Assembly (NCBI RefSeq): GCF_000739695.1
Contig: NZ_BBIO01000004.1
Span: 168,282 to 232,281, forward strand
DNA: 64,000 nt
Origin: Tepidicaulis marinus
Lineage (GTDB): Bacteria; Pseudomonadota; Alphaproteobacteria; Parvibaculales; Parvibaculaceae
Direction: 5' to 3'
The notes beneath the pieces were generated by a model. It made no database searches and was not told the origin of the DNA. It saw only the letters and a list, made by a program, of their open reading frames with translations. Below, piece after piece: positions 1 through 9,275 of this stretch (its first letter is position 1; every line of letters begins with the position of its first letter). A program made the translations under genes and the position numbers.

Positions 1-792
1 GAAAAGGTTCTGCGCCAGCCGTTCGATGGTGCGCGTCACACGCGGCGGCACGGCAAGCCAGCCCAGCCGCCAGCCCGTCATGCAGTAATATTTCGAGAAG
101 CTGTTGACCACGATGACATGATCGCCCTTTCCTGCCGCGCTGACCGCGCGCTGGTTGAAGGTGATGCCGTGATAAATCTCATCGGAAATGAACCAGCGCT
201 CATGGGCCTCGCAATCGGCGATCAAGGCGCCCAGCGTTTCGGGCGATTGCATGGTGCCTGTGGGATTGGCGGGGCTTGCCACCATGATCCCGGCAAGGGG
301 CCCATGCTTCTTTTCCGCTTCCTGCACGAGATCGACGGTGAGCTGCCAGCCCGTCTCGGGACCGACGGGAATGCCCACCGCCTCCACGCCAAGCGCCTTT
401 AGAATGTTCCGGTAGGCCGGATAGCCGGGCTCGGCGAGCCCGACTTTATCCCCCGTCTCAAAACACGCGGTGAAAGAGAGAATGAAACCGCCGGAAGAGC
501 CCGGCGTGACGATCACATCCGCCGCATCGGGCCCGTGGCCATAAGTTTCCTGATAGTGCCGGGCGATGCGGGCTTTGAGCGCAGGCATGCCCAGCGCATC
601 GGTATAGGCAAGCCTGTCGGCCTCCAGCGCATGGGCGGCGGCTTTGCGGATTTCATCCGGGGCGGCCAGCGCGGGCTGGCCCACTTCCAGGCGCATGATG
701 TCTTCACCCGCCGCGCTTAAGGCATTGGCATCGCGCATGATGTCCATGGCAAGAAACGCCGCCACATCGCTTCGTTGAGAAAGCTGCGACAC
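1..792 (-). CDS. PLP-dependent aminotransferase, class I/II (3' end outside window)
   Basis: Fold-type I pyridoxal-phosphate aminotransferase. 264 residues are visible and the C-terminus runs off the left edge. The PLP lysine is K234 in SFSKYYCMTGWRLGW; other family marks are AYTDALGMPALK (about 62-73), the N-P-T-G turn (about 176-179) and SDEIYHG (about 203-209). The start is GTG at 792; no ATG lies upstream in frame before the neighbouring gene. The sequence looks like the broad aspartate/aromatic aminotransferase group, but the substrate cannot be told. The gene lies 18 bp downstream of the gamma-glutamyltranspeptidase-like gene on the same strand, so co-transcription is likely. Class is secure, substrate is not. 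Confidence 0.85.
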   Translation of the reverse strand, partial: MSQLSQRSDVAAFLAMDIMRDANALSAAGEDIMRLEVGQPALAAPDEIRKAAAHALEADRLAYTDALGMPALKARIARHYQETYGHGPDAADVIVTPGSSGGFILSFTACFETGDKVGLAEPGYPAYRNILKALGVEAVGIPVGPETGWQLTVDLVQEAEKKHGPLAGIMVASPANPTGTMQSPETLGALIADCEAHERWFISDEIYHGITFNQRAVSAAGKGDHVIVVNSFSKYYCMTGWRLGWLAVPPRVTRTIERLAQNLF

Positions 793-810
793 CTGTCCGC
801 TCCGGATTGG

Positions 811-2268
811 TCAGTTCCCTGCCGAAATCGCCTCTAGGCCGAGCCCGGCGCCTTTCGGATCGACGCCGAAGCTGCATTCATTCGCCCCGCGCGGCAAGCC
901 TTGCGGACAAACCAGCGCCTGGACGCGCGGATCGGGCCCGGGATGGGCATTTTCAAGCGCGTTCGACAACGGCACATCCCCATCGATCAAGGTTTCCTTC
1001 AGCACTTTTTGCACCGAAGCGGTGGCGACCGGCCCGCCTGCCGAGGCACCAGCAAAGAACAGGTTGTTCGTGAAACGGTTCGTCACCAGAACGGGTGAGA
1101 GGAAGGCGCCAGCCAGCCCCGCCACCGGCGCGGCGGGCGATTTGGCCAGCACGATGCCCGTGCCGCGCGCCACCTTGCCGGTGCCGAACGGTCCGTTATT
1201 GGTCACCCCGCAGGCCACCGCATCGCCGTTCCCCGTGGCAACCACAAAGGAAGTCGAGCCCATATCATCGGGGATCGCACCCGGGGCGCCGAGGGCCGCG
1301 GCCGTCTGGCGGGCGGCGGCAAGGGCGTCCACATTGCCTGCCGCGACTTTTTGCCAAAGCTGGGCGGAAAAAGCGCCCGCGCCGAGCGCCGCGCTCGGCA
1401 GGTGCAGATATTCATTATCCATTTCAACGCGCTGGGAAATGGCGACGGTCGGGCGGTAGTTCTGCAAATCTTCCGCCGAAAGCCCGGCCCCCACCGCTTG
1501 CGCGGCATCGGCAAAGGTGCGCGCTTCTTTCGAGGCGTAAAGCCCGGCGGGCCCGCGCGCGCGCACCAGCGCCAGCGAAGCGGCAAGCTGGGGCAGCGTC
1601 ACCATTTCATGTTCGGCAAGCGGCTGCCCGGCCCGGTTCAAATAAGAAGCGGCAAGCTCAGGATCGCCGCGCAGGAGCCCCGCATTTTCCACCAGGCGCT
1701 GGGCGCTGGCCCGCGTCAGTTTGAAACCGGTGGCGGCCATGGTTTCCGCAGGTGAGACGAGTTCCGCCCAGGCAAGGCGCCCGAAGCGGGCATGCATGAG
1801 CGAGAAGCCGCGCACATTGCCTGGAATGGCCGCTTCCCCGCCACTCAGAGTTTGCCGGGGCAGGAAATCGACGCTTTCCGTCGTGCCCTTTTCAGAATCA
1901 TGCACGAGGCAGATGCCGCCGCCGCCCAGCGAGGCGGAGGCGGGATAAGTCACCGAAAGCGTGAAATAGAGCGCCGTTGCCGCATCCACCGCATTGCCGC
2001 CCTTTTCCAATATGTCGCGGGCGACAAGAGACGCATGCGGTTCCTCCGAAAGGACCACGCCGCCCAGAACGCCGCCATCCGCCCCCGAAAGACGGCCGGA
2101 AAAAGCCCGGTCCGACCGGCCGGGGCTGACACCGGAGGCGCTGGCGCCAAGGGGCGTGTCGATTGACGGATCGCTTTCACCGAAGACGCCGCAGGCGGAA
2201 AGGCCAAGGCTCAAGGAGCCTGCCAGCATAGCCGAACAGATGGATTTCACAGTCTTTTGCATTCTCAT
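811..2268 (-). CDS. gamma-glutamyltranspeptidase-like lipoprotein (Ntn hydrolase)
   Basis: Gamma-glutamyltransferase family protein, a self-cleaving Ntn hydrolase that acts on glutathione and other gamma-glutamyl compounds. From ATG 2268 it has 485 residues, short for the usual 550-600. It begins with a lipoprotein signal ending LSAC (lipid cysteine C26). GGNAVDAATAL (about 90-100) and the glycine-rich GGGG stretch are family signatures. The likely autoprocessing and catalytic threonine is T339 in GSTSF, and a GASAGG segment follows near 407-412. The reading frame stays open upstream to 2736, but that part is not protein-like. ATG 2316 and a GTG at 2274 (with AAGAG 7-10 bp upstream) are alternative starts. 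A periplasmic lipid-anchored enzyme is inferred; the substrate is unknown. Confidence 0.8.
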   Translation of the reverse strand: MRMQKTVKSICSAMLAGSLSLGLSACGVFGESDPSIDTPLGASASGVSPGRSDRAFSGRLSGADGGVLGGVVLSEEPHASLVARDILEKGGNAVDAATALYFTLSVTYPASASLGGGGICLVHDSEKGTTESVDFLPRQTLSGGEAAIPGNVRGFSLMHARFGRLAWAELVSPAETMAATGFKLTRASAQRLVENAGLLRGDPELAASYLNRAGQPLAEHEMVTLPQLAASLALVRARGPAGLYASKEARTFADAAQAVGAGLSAEDLQNYRPTVAISQRVEMDNEYLHLPSAALGAGAFSAQLWQKVAAGNVDALAAARQTAAALGAPGAIPDDMGSTSFVVATGNGDAVACGVTNNGPFGTGKVARGTGIVLAKSPAAPVAGLAGAFLSPVLVTNRFTNNLFFAGASAGGPVATASVQKVLKETLIDGDVPLSNALENAHPGPDPRVQALVCPQGLPRGANECSFGVDPKGAGLGLEAISAGN

Positions 2269-2554
2269 GGACACCGGTTTTCTCTTCACTCGCTGGGCTT
2301 TCTTCTTAACGGTCATTGGCGGAGCGGTCCAGTTATCTGCTTGAAACCGTTGGAGAAGGCATGAGAGGGAAGAAAAGGGAACAAAGTTTGGCCAGATTTG
2401 CTTGGTGTATTTATGGCTATACGGCCTGCCCGGCATTAAATTAGCCAGTGACCGGATATTGGCAGGGGCTGGCAAGCGGGCAGTCCGGCGCGCCAGCCCG
2501 GTGCGGCAGGATGGACGGTACCCGATGAGCGGTGAAAGAGTTGGTAGGATCATG

Positions 2555-3886
2555 ATGACATCACGCTTGCGCGGCGGCTTTTCCCTTCTGGCGATCGCTC
2601 TGCTCACCCTTGTGACCTTTGCAGGGCCTGCCCAGGCCATCGGCCTCATCCGCGATGCGGAAACCGAGCATATCATCCGCAAATATTCCGAGCCGATTTT
2701 CCGCGCCGCCGGGCTCAACCCCAATGCGATTTCCATTCATATCGTCAACGATAACAGCCTCAACGCTTTCGTGGCGGGCGGCCAGCGCATGTTCGTCAAT
2801 ACCGGCATGATCCGCCGGGCCGACTCGCCCAATATGCTGATCGGCGTGATCGCGCACGAAACCGGCCATATCGCCGGCGGCCACCTCGTCACGCGGCGCA
2901 ACGCCATCGAGGGCAATACGGCTGCCGCCATCCTCTCCTTCGTGCTCGGCATCGGCGCGGTTGCGGCTGGCGCGGGCGATGTGGGCGGGGCGATCCTTGC
3001 GGGCGGCACCTCCGTCGCCCAGCGCAATATCCTCGAATATACCCGCGTGCAGGAAGCCGCCGCCGACCAGGCCGCGATGACCTATCTCAATCAGGTCGGC
3101 TGGTCGGGCCGGGGCCTCGTTAAAACCTTCGAGCTTTTCCGCGGCTATGAAGTGCTCTCCTCGCGCCAGCAGGACCCTTATCTGCGTAGCCACCCGCTGT
3201 CGAGCGAACGCTTGAGCTCGCTTGAAGACCGGGTCGAGAATTCCCCTTACAAAGACCGTAAGGACCCCAACGACTGGCAATTCGAACATGACATGGTGCG
3301 CGCGAAGCTCGCCGGGTTTCTGGACCGGCCCGCCGTCACCTTCCGCCGCTATCCCAAAAGCGATGAAAGCGCCCCTGCCCGCTATGCGCGCGCTGTCGCC
3401 CATCACCATGCCAGCGACCTTGGCAAAGCGCTGGTGGAAATCAGCTCGCTGGTCGAGGAATTTCCGGACAATCCCTTCCTGTGGGAGCTGAAAGGCCAGA
3501 TCCTCTTTGAAAGCGGCAAGGCCCGCGAGGCGATCGCCCCTTATGAAAAATCCGTCGATCTTCTGGGCGACTCGCCGCTGCTGCGCGTCGGCCTTGCCCA
3601 GGCGATGCTGGCGACGGACGACCCTTCGCTCACCAAACCCGCCGTCGAACATCTGGAAAAATCCCTGCGCTACGACCGGGAAAACTCCTTCGCCTTCCAT
3701 CAATTGGCAATGGGTTATTCACGCCTTGGTGATAAGCCTTTGGCAGACTTGGCAACCGCCGAACGGTATTATTTGACGGGTGACATCAGGCAGGCCAAAC
3801 AGCATGCCTACCGCGCGCAGGAAGGATTGCCCGAAGGCACGCCCAACTGGCTGCGCGCGCAGGACATTTTGAATTCAAAAGGGTAA
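2555..3886 (+). CDS. M48 family metalloprotease with C-terminal TPR-like region (BepA/YfgC type)
   Basis: Periplasmic zinc metalloprotease of the M48 family, related to BepA, which degrades misfolded outer-membrane proteins such as stalled LptD. The N-terminus is a signal peptide ending AGPAQA near residue 28. The zinc motif is HETGH at 101-105, followed by GGHLVTRR, and the downstream zinc-ligand region lies around EAAADQAAM. The last 150 residues or so look like helical TPR repeats. Two ATGs in a row (2552, 2555) follow AGGA at 2546; 2555 has the better spacing and gives 443 residues. The dsbA-like gene starts 7 bp after the stop, so the two probably form a transcript for envelope protein quality control. 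Confidence 0.88.
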   Translation: MTSRLRGGFSLLAIALLTLVTFAGPAQAIGLIRDAETEHIIRKYSEPIFRAAGLNPNAISIHIVNDNSLNAFVAGGQRMFVNTGMIRRADSPNMLIGVIAHETGHIAGGHLVTRRNAIEGNTAAAILSFVLGIGAVAAGAGDVGGAILAGGTSVAQRNILEYTRVQEAAADQAAMTYLNQVGWSGRGLVKTFELFRGYEVLSSRQQDPYLRSHPLSSERLSSLEDRVENSPYKDRKDPNDWQFEHDMVRAKLAGFLDRPAVTFRRYPKSDESAPARYARAVAHHHASDLGKALVEISSLVEEFPDNPFLWELKGQILFESGKAREAIAPYEKSVDLLGDSPLLRVGLAQAMLATDDPSLTKPAVEHLEKSLRYDRENSFAFHQLAMGYSRLGDKPLADLATAERYYLTGDIRQAKQHAYRAQEGLPEGTPNWLRAQDILNSKG

Positions 3887-3893
3887 CCGGGTA

Positions 3894-4700
3894 ATGACAC
3901 ACTCCGCCGCTTCTTCCACCAAACGCCTGCCGCTTTATCTGGCAGCCTTTGTCGGCGCGCTTTGCGTGGGCGGCGTCTTGTTCATCGCCGAATCCATGGC
4001 GGCGGACAGCAGCAAGCCAGCGCCCGCGCCCGCCGCTTCGAAAGATAAAGCGGAGATCGAACAGATCGTGCGCGACTACATTCTGCGCGAACCGGAAATC
4101 CTGCTCGAAGCGCTGACCATTCTGGAAGAAAAACAGGCCGCCTCCGCCAACCTGGAGCAACAGCGCCTGATCGCGGAAAATGCCGGCGCGCTGCAACGCG
4201 ACCCCAATTCCTTCGTGGCCGGGAACCCGGACGGCGATGTGACGATCGTCGAATTCTTCGATTATCAGTGCGGCTATTGCAAACGCTCCGTCGAGCGCGT
4301 CATGAACGTGCTTGAGGAAGACGGCAATGTGCGCCTGGTGCTGAAGGAATTCCCGATCCTCGGCGAAACCTCGGTCTTTGCCTCGCGCGCCGCCATCGCC
4401 GCCATTCCGCAGGGCAAATATATGGACCTGCATGTGGCGCTGCTGACATCCAAAGGCGAGCTGACGGAAGACCGCGTTCTGCGCATGGCCGAAGACGTGG
4501 GCATCGATATCGCCCGGCTCAAGCAGGACATGAAAGACGCGCGGGTGAGCGAAACCATCGAGGCCAATTACGATATGGCCCGCCTCATCGGCGTTGAAGG
4601 CACGCCCGCCTTCATCATCGGCACCGCCTTCGCGCCTGGTGCCATCGACGAAGAAGAAATGACGCGCCTCATCGAAGAAGCCCGCGCCAGCGCGTCTTAA
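3894..4700 (+). CDS. membrane-anchored DsbA-family thiol oxidoreductase
   Basis: Thioredoxin-fold disulfide oxidoreductase, 268 residues. One N-terminal transmembrane or signal segment (about 11-32) is followed by an Ala/Pro linker and a helical region. The DsbA-like domain carries the active site CGYC at 126-129 within FFDYQCGYCK, and the cis-proline loop is EGTPAFIIG. It resembles the Com1/DsbA group common in alphaproteobacteria. A periplasmic role in forming or shuffling disulfides is inferred. It starts 7 bp after the M48 protease stop and ends in front of a strong terminator, closing a two-gene unit. Confidence 0.88.
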   Translation: MTHSAASSTKRLPLYLAAFVGALCVGGVLFIAESMAADSSKPAPAPAASKDKAEIEQIVRDYILREPEILLEALTILEEKQAASANLEQQRLIAENAGALQRDPNSFVAGNPDGDVTIVEFFDYQCGYCKRSVERVMNVLEEDGNVRLVLKEFPILGETSVFASRAAIAAIPQGKYMDLHVALLTSKGELTEDRVLRMAEDVGIDIARLKQDMKDARVSETIEANYDMARLIGVEGTPAFIIGTAFAPGAIDEEEMTRLIEEARASAS

Positions 4701-4721
4701 GGCTCAAGAAAATTCCCAAGC

Positions 4722-4751
4722 AAAAAGCCGGAGGCATACCTCCGGCTTTTT
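4722..4751. terminator. bidirectional intrinsic terminator
   Basis: A perfect 13-bp stem (4722-4734 with 4739-4751) closes on a CATA loop. The stem has A5 at its left end and T5 at its right end, so it works as an intrinsic terminator in both directions. It lies between the convergent dsbA-like gene (+) and thiG (-). Confidence 0.9.
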
Positions 4752-4785
4752 CTTTGTCTGCCAGTCCGCCTTTGCCCGCGCGGCC

Positions 4786-5598
4786 TTAAATCAGTCCGGC
4801 GAGCGGGGAGCTTGGGTCGGCATATTTCTTCCGGGGCATCCGCCCGGCAAGATAAGCATCGCGGCCCGCCTGGACGGCGTATTTCATGGCGCGCGCCATG
4901 CGGATCGGGTCCTTGGCTTCGGCGATGGCGGTGTTCATCAAAACGCCGTCGCAGCCAAGCTCCATGGCGATGGCGGCGTCCGAGGCCGTGCCGACGCCTG
5001 CATCCACCAGCACCGGCACCTTCGACTGTTCGATGATGAGGCGGATATTGACGGGGTTTTGAATGCCGAGGCCCGAGCCGATGGGCGCGGCAAGCGGCAT
5101 GATCGCGCAGCAGCCCATGTCTTCCAGCTTCTTGGCCATGATCGGATCATCCGAGCAATAGACCATGACATCAAAGCCGTCTTTCAGCAGCATCTCGGCG
5201 GCGGTCAAGGTTTCGGCCATGTCGGGATAAAGCGTTTTTTGATCGCCCAGCACTTCGAGCTTCACCAGGTTCCAGCCGCCCGCCTCGCGCGCCAGGCGCA
5301 GCGTGCGCACCGCGTCCTGGCCGGTAAAACAGCCGGCGGTGTTCGGCAGGTAGGTGATTTTTTTCGGGTCCACATAATCCATCAGCATGGGCTGATTGGG
5401 ATCGGAGACATTGACCCGGCGCACCGCGACGGTAACGATTTCCGCGCCCGATGCTTCGATGGCCGCCGCCGTCTCATCGAAATCCTTATATTTGCCGGTG
5501 CCGACAATGAGCCGTGAGGTGAAGCGGCGGCCCGCCACCTGAAAACTGTCTTCGGCTTGTCCGGCGCTGTTTGCGCCGCTGAGTGCCGCTTCGGCCAT
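4786..5598 (-). CDS. thiG: thiazole synthase ThiG
   Basis: Forms the thiazole phosphate ring of thiamine from DXP, the ThiS thiocarboxylate and a glycine- or tyrosine-derived imine. A TIM barrel of 270 residues. The Schiff-base lysine is probably K113 in LVKLEVLGD. Other conserved parts are GTGKY (34-38), the NTAGC region, VYCSDDP and the phosphate-binding [12 protein letters not shown]. The start at ATG 5598 is set by AGGAG 7 bp upstream; the frame extends further upstream without that support. thiS lies 47 bp upstream on the same strand, its direct sulfur-carrier partner. Neither thiO/thiH nor thiE is in this window. Confidence 0.95.
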   Translation of the reverse strand: MAEAALSGANSAGQAEDSFQVAGRRFTSRLIVGTGKYKDFDETAAAIEASGAEIVTVAVRRVNVSDPNQPMLMDYVDPKKITYLPNTAGCFTGQDAVRTLRLAREAGGWNLVKLEVLGDQKTLYPDMAETLTAAEMLLKDGFDVMVYCSDDPIMAKKLEDMGCCAIMPLAAPIGSGLGIQNPVNIRLIIEQSKVPVLVDAGVGTASDAAIAMELGCDGVLMNTAIAEAKDPIRMARAMKYAVQAGRDAYLAGRMPRKKYADPSSPLAGLI

Positions 5599-5645
5599 AT
5601 TTCGCTCCTTTGGCATCGACTCACATCCGGGCTGTGCTGTCTGGC

Positions 5646-5846
5646 TCAACCGCCGCCGACGAAATGCACGATCTCGATTCGGTCGCCCTCTTCCAGCATC
5701 ACGTCCTGATAGGCCGAATGGGGCACGATTTCGAGATTGCGCTCCACCGCCACTTTGCGCCCTTCAAGGCCGAGCTGGCTCAAAAGCCCTTCGACGCTGA
5801 GCGCGCCCTTCAGATCGCGTGGCTCGCCATTGAGGATAATCTGCAT
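5646..5846 (-). CDS. thiS: sulfur carrier protein ThiS
   Basis: Ubiquitin-like sulfur carrier of 66 residues. Its C-terminal glycine is converted to a thiocarboxylate and delivers sulfur to ThiG. It starts MQIILNGEP in the typical way, carries [11 protein letters not shown] near the end and finishes in three glycines, so the essential GG tail is present. ATG 5846 matches the family start; an in-frame GTG at 5885 would add 13 residues and has an AAGGGG stretch directly against it. It lies upstream of thiG in one unit. No TPP riboswitch was found in the leader. Confidence 0.92.
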   Translation of the reverse strand: MQIILNGEPRDLKGALSVEGLLSQLGLEGRKVAVERNLEIVPHSAYQDVMLEEGDRIEIVHFVGGG

Positions 5847-6237
5847 GCAAATTCCGGTCTTCAGGCCGCTTTCCCCTGCGTTCACCCCTTGCGTTCACTG
5901 GGGCCGGTCTTTTTGGCCCCCGCTCCCGCGCGCTGGAAAAGAGCCCGGAAAAGGTCTTGGATCGCCCCCAAAGCCTTGGAGGGCCGTAAGGCGGATATTG
6001 GTTAAAGAAGGCGGCGCGTCAAGGCAATGCTTTCCGCAGCCTTCCGCATTGCGTATAACATTTTCCACCCCTTGAGTCGGGGCCAAAAGCGGCCTTTTCC
6101 GGTCATATTTTGGCCTCTTTGCGCTCATAGACCCGGCGCTTGCCGGAGCGGGGCGAACGTGCCAAGAAAAGCCTTACGAAAGGCGGCGCGGCGCACCGGC
6201 CCGTCAAATGCCGCCCATCCGACGCCCGGGAGCACCC
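5847..6237. other. divergent intergenic region thiS / aroQ
   Basis: About 390 bases between divergent starts. A GGGGCC/GGCCCC hairpin lies at 5900-5920 and a GAGTC site (a GANTC match for the alphaproteobacterial CcrM methylase) at about 6074. The conserved core of a TPP riboswitch is absent on both strands. No convincing extra gene was seen; promoters for both sides must lie here but no clear sigma-70 match stands out. Confidence 0.5.
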
Positions 6238-6723
6238 ATGGCCACGTCCAAAAAGACACCGCCGAAGAAGACGGCCACCGCCAAAGGCCCGATTTATGTG
6301 CTGAACGGCCCCAATCTCAACCTGCTGGGCAAGCGGGAGCCGGAGATTTACGGCCGCGAGGGCTTGGCGGGTGTGGAAAAGCGCGTCAAGGAGCGGGCCG
6401 CGGCGCTCGGCCATAAGGTCGATTTCCGGCAGACGAATTCGGAAGGCGAACTTATCACCTGGATCCAGGAAGCAGGCACGAAGGGCGCCGGGATCGTGAT
6501 CAACCCTGCCTCCTACAGCCACACCTCGATCGGCCTGCACGATGCCATCGCGGCGATCGATATTCCGGTTGTTGAAGTTCACATCTCCAACATTCATAAA
6601 CGGGAAGCCTTCAGGCACCATTCCTATGTTTCTTCCGTGGCGCTCGGCGTGATTTGCGGGCTTGGCCCGCTCGGCTACGAGCTTGCGCTGGAAGCATTGG
6701 CACAGGCACTGAAAAAGGCCTAA
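6238..6723 (+). CDS. aroQ: type II 3-dehydroquinate dehydratase
   Basis: Converts 3-dehydroquinate to 3-dehydroshikimate in the shikimate pathway. 161 residues, with a Lys-rich lead of about 16 residues before the type II fold. The family block [17 protein letters not shown] carries the catalytic tyrosine Y38; [20 protein letters not shown] and FRHHSYVS follow in order, with substrate-binding and catalytic histidines. GGGAG 6 bp upstream of ATG 6238 sets the start. It is the first gene of aroQ-accB-accC, a common order in alphaproteobacteria. Confidence 0.95.
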   Translation: MATSKKTPPKKTATAKGPIYVLNGPNLNLLGKREPEIYGREGLAGVEKRVKERAAALGHKVDFRQTNSEGELITWIQEAGTKGAGIVINPASYSHTSIGLHDAIAAIDIPVVEVHISNIHKREAFRHHSYVSSVALGVICGLGPLGYELALEALAQALKKA

Positions 6724-6782
6724 GACAACAAGACACCAACGAGACAAGTTTCAGGGACAAAGGGCGGGGTTTCAAACGAGCC

Positions 6783-7229
6783 ATGACCAAAAAGAGTATC
6801 GATCAGGAATTGATCCGCGAATTGGCCGATCTTCTGAAAGAAACCGATCTGACCGAGATCGAGGTTGAAGCGGAAGACGTGAAAATCCGCGTGGCGCGGC
6901 AGATCAATGCCCAGGTTTCCGTCGGCCATGCGCCGGCTGCGGCACCTGCACCGGCTGCAGCCGCCGCTCCGGCGAAAAGCGAAGGCGGCGCGCCTGCCGG
7001 CGCCGTGCCCTCGCCCATGGTCGGCACGGCCTACATGGCGCCTGAACCCGGCGCCGCGGCTTTCGTTTCGGTCGGCAGCCGCGTCAATGCAGGCGACACC
7101 TTGCTGATCATCGAAGCGATGAAGACGATGAACCAGATCCCCGCTCCCAGGGCAGGTACCGTAACCCAAATCCTCGTGGAAGATGGCATGCCGGTCGAAT
7201 ACGGCGAACCGCTCCTGGTCATCGAGTGA
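6783..7229 (+). CDS. accB: acetyl-CoA carboxylase biotin carboxyl carrier protein
   Basis: Carries the biotin that is carboxylated by AccC and used to make malonyl-CoA. 148 residues: an N-terminal segment, an Ala/Pro-rich flexible linker (about 50-75) and a biotinyl domain with the biotin-accepting lysine K114 in EAMKTMN. It follows aroQ by 59 bp and lies 14 bp upstream of accC. The start at ATG 6783 gives the standard MTKKSID opening. It works with AccC here and with AccA and AccD, which are outside the window. Confidence 0.96.
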   Translation: MTKKSIDQELIRELADLLKETDLTEIEVEAEDVKIRVARQINAQVSVGHAPAAAPAPAAAAAPAKSEGGAPAGAVPSPMVGTAYMAPEPGAAAFVSVGSRVNAGDTLLIIEAMKTMNQIPAPRAGTVTQILVEDGMPVEYGEPLLVIE

Positions 7230-7243
7230 GGGGAGGCTCCCCG

Positions 7244-8584
7244 ATGTTTGAAAAGGTTCTCATCGCCAATCGCGGTGAAATCGCGCTCCGTGTCCACCGG
7301 GCTTGCCAGGAGATGGGCATTTCCACGGTGGCGATCCATTCCACCGCCGACGAAAACGCCATGCATGTGCGCCTTGCCGACGAAAGCGTGTGCATCGGCC
7401 CGCCTTCGGCGGCAGATAGCTATCTGAATATTCCCGCCATCATCTCGGCCTGCGAGATCACAGGCGCGGATGCGGTGCATCCGGGGTATGGCTTTTTGTC
7501 CGAGAATGCCCGCTTTGCCGATATTCTGGACGAGCACGGCATCACCTTTATCGGTCCGTCGGCGGACCATATCCGCCTGATGGGCGACAAGATCGCCGCC
7601 AAGACCACGGTGAAACGGCTCGGCATTCCCGTCGTACCGGGCTCCGACGGCGCGGTGACGAACGATATCGAAGCGAAAGCGATTGCCGAGGAAATCGGCT
7701 ATCCCGTTCTCGTCAAGGCCGCAGCCGGCGGCGGCGGGCGCGGCATGAAAGTGGCGCGCAACGCCAAGGAACTGCCCCACGCTCTTTCCAATGCGCGTAC
7801 GGAAGCGAAAGCCGCGTTTGGCGACGATGCGCTTTACATGGAAAAATATCTCGGCCAGCCGCGCCATATCGAGGTGCAGGTGATCGCCGACAGCCACGGC
7901 AATGTGGCGCATATGGGCGAGCGTGACTGCTCCTTGCAGCGCCGCCACCAGAAGGTGCTCGAAGAAGCGCCCTCGCCCGCTCTTAACGCCGAAGCGCGCG
8001 CCAAGATCGGCGACATCGTTGCCAGAGCCATCGAAGGGCTCGGCTATCTGGGCGTCGGCACCGTCGAATTTCTCTATGAGAACGGCGAGTTCTATTTCAT
8101 CGAAATGAACACCCGCCTGCAGGTCGAACACCCGGTAACGGAAATGATCACGGGCATCGATCTGGTGCGCGAGCAGATCCGCATTGCAGCGGGTCTGGAA
8201 ATGTCCTTCCGCCAGGAGGATGTTACCTTTACGGGCCATGCCATAGAATGCCGCATCAACGCGGAGAATGCGCGCACTTTCGTGCCGTCTCCCGGCACGA
8301 TCCGCGATTTCCACACACCGGGGGGGCTTGGCGTGCGCGTCGATTCGGGGGCCTATGGCGGCTACCGCATTCCCCCTTATTACGACAGCCTGATCGGCAA
8401 GCTGATCGTGCATGGGCGCAACCGCAACGAATGCCTGATGCGCCTGCGCCGCGCGCTGAACGAGTTCGTCGTGGACGGCGTGGACACCACCATTCCGCTT
8501 TTCAAGGACCTCATCAACGAGCCGGACTTCATGAACGGCGACTATCACATTCACTGGCTCGAGGATTTTCTTGCCAAGCTCTGA
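7244..8584 (+). CDS. accC: acetyl-CoA carboxylase biotin carboxylase subunit
   Basis: ATP-grasp enzyme that carboxylates the biotin on AccB using bicarbonate. 446 residues, the normal length. It opens MFEKVLIANRGEIALR; the ATP-grasp glycine loop AAAGGGGRGMK lies near 160-170, and EMNTRLQVEHPVTE carries metal- and bicarbonate-binding residues. AGGGGAGG about 8 bp upstream sets ATG 7244. It is probably translated from the same message as accB, which ends 14 bp before it. Confidence 0.97.
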   Translation: MFEKVLIANRGEIALRVHRACQEMGISTVAIHSTADENAMHVRLADESVCIGPPSAADSYLNIPAIISACEITGADAVHPGYGFLSENARFADILDEHGITFIGPSADHIRLMGDKIAAKTTVKRLGIPVVPGSDGAVTNDIEAKAIAEEIGYPVLVKAAAGGGGRGMKVARNAKELPHALSNARTEAKAAFGDDALYMEKYLGQPRHIEVQVIADSHGNVAHMGERDCSLQRRHQKVLEEAPSPALNAEARAKIGDIVARAIEGLGYLGVGTVEFLYENGEFYFIEMNTRLQVEHPVTEMITGIDLVREQIRIAAGLEMSFRQEDVTFTGHAIECRINAENARTFVPSPGTIRDFHTPGGLGVRVDSGAYGGYRIPPYYDSLIGKLIVHGRNRNECLMRLRRALNEFVVDGVDTTIPLFKDLINEPDFMNGDYHIHWLEDFLAKL

Positions 8585-8624
8585 GGCACCTTGCCCCGGC
8601 GCACTGGCCAGCCGCGGATAAATC

Positions 8625-9275
8625 ATGTCCGAACTGACTGCCGATGTACTGCTTCGCGCCTATGCCTACGGGGTCTTCCCCATGGCCGAAGACAGTACAT
8701 CGCAGGAGCTTTTCTGGATCGATCCGGAAGAGCGCGGCATTCTGCCTCTCGATGCCTTTCACCTGCCCCGCCGCTTGCGCAAGACGGTCCGCCAGAACCC
8801 TTTCACCATCCGTGTGGACACCGCCTTCCGGCAGGTGATGGAAGCTTGCGCCGCCTCCCGGCCGGGGCGCGAGGGGACCTGGATCAACGATCAGATTCTG
8901 TCGCTTTACACCGAACTTCACGAGAAGGGTTTCGCCCATTCCGTCGAATGCTGGCAGGGCGGCAAACTTGTCGGCGGGCTTTACGGCGTGCGGCTCGGCG
9001 CGGCGTTTTTCGGCGAGAGCATGTTTTCCGAGGTCAAGGACGCAAGCAAGGTGGCGCTCGTCCATCTGGTCGCGCGGCTGCGCCATGGCGGCTTCCTGCT
9101 GCTCGACACACAGTTCGTCACCGATCATCTGGCGCAATTCGGGGCGGTGGAAATTCCGCGGGCGGATTACAAGATACTGCTGCAGCGGGCGGTCACGCAG
9201 CAGGGCGATTTTTACTCGCTGCCGCTCGATGCGCCGCCCGAGCTCGTTTTGCAATCGGTCAGCCAGACATCGTAA
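8625..9275 (+). CDS. aat: leucyl/phenylalanyl-tRNA--protein transferase
   Basis: Adds Leu or Phe from aminoacyl-tRNA to proteins with N-terminal Lys or Arg, marking them for ClpS/ClpAP degradation (N-end rule). 216 residues. Family features include [12 protein letters not shown] near the start, [40 protein letters not shown] and [11 protein letters not shown]. It follows accC by 40 bp. Its last 64 bp overlap the 3' end of the convergent DUF2155 gene, so the two messages are antisense at their ends. Confidence 0.95.
   Translation: MSELTADVLLRAYAYGVFPMAEDSTSQELFWIDPEERGILPLDAFHLPRRLRKTVRQNPFTIRVDTAFRQVMEACAASRPGREGTWINDQILSLYTELHEKGFAHSVECWQGGKLVGGLYGVRLGAAFFGESMFSEVKDASKVALVHLVARLRHGGFLLLDTQFVTDHLAQFGAVEIPRADYKILLQRAVTQQGDFYSLPLDAPPELVLQSVSQTS

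Noticed and set aside
2269..2736. N-terminal extension of the gamma-glutamyltranspeptidase-like protein to 641 residues
   Set aside because: The extra part overlaps the start of the opposite M48 gene and lies before a complete lipoprotein signal peptide.
5895..6128. A 77-residue minus-strand frame upstream of thiS
   Set aside because: Basic and low-complexity, no ribosome site, no recognised motif; it lies where promoters are expected.
5847..6237. TPP riboswitch upstream of thiS-thiG
   Set aside because: The conserved core of the thi box is absent from both strands of the leader.
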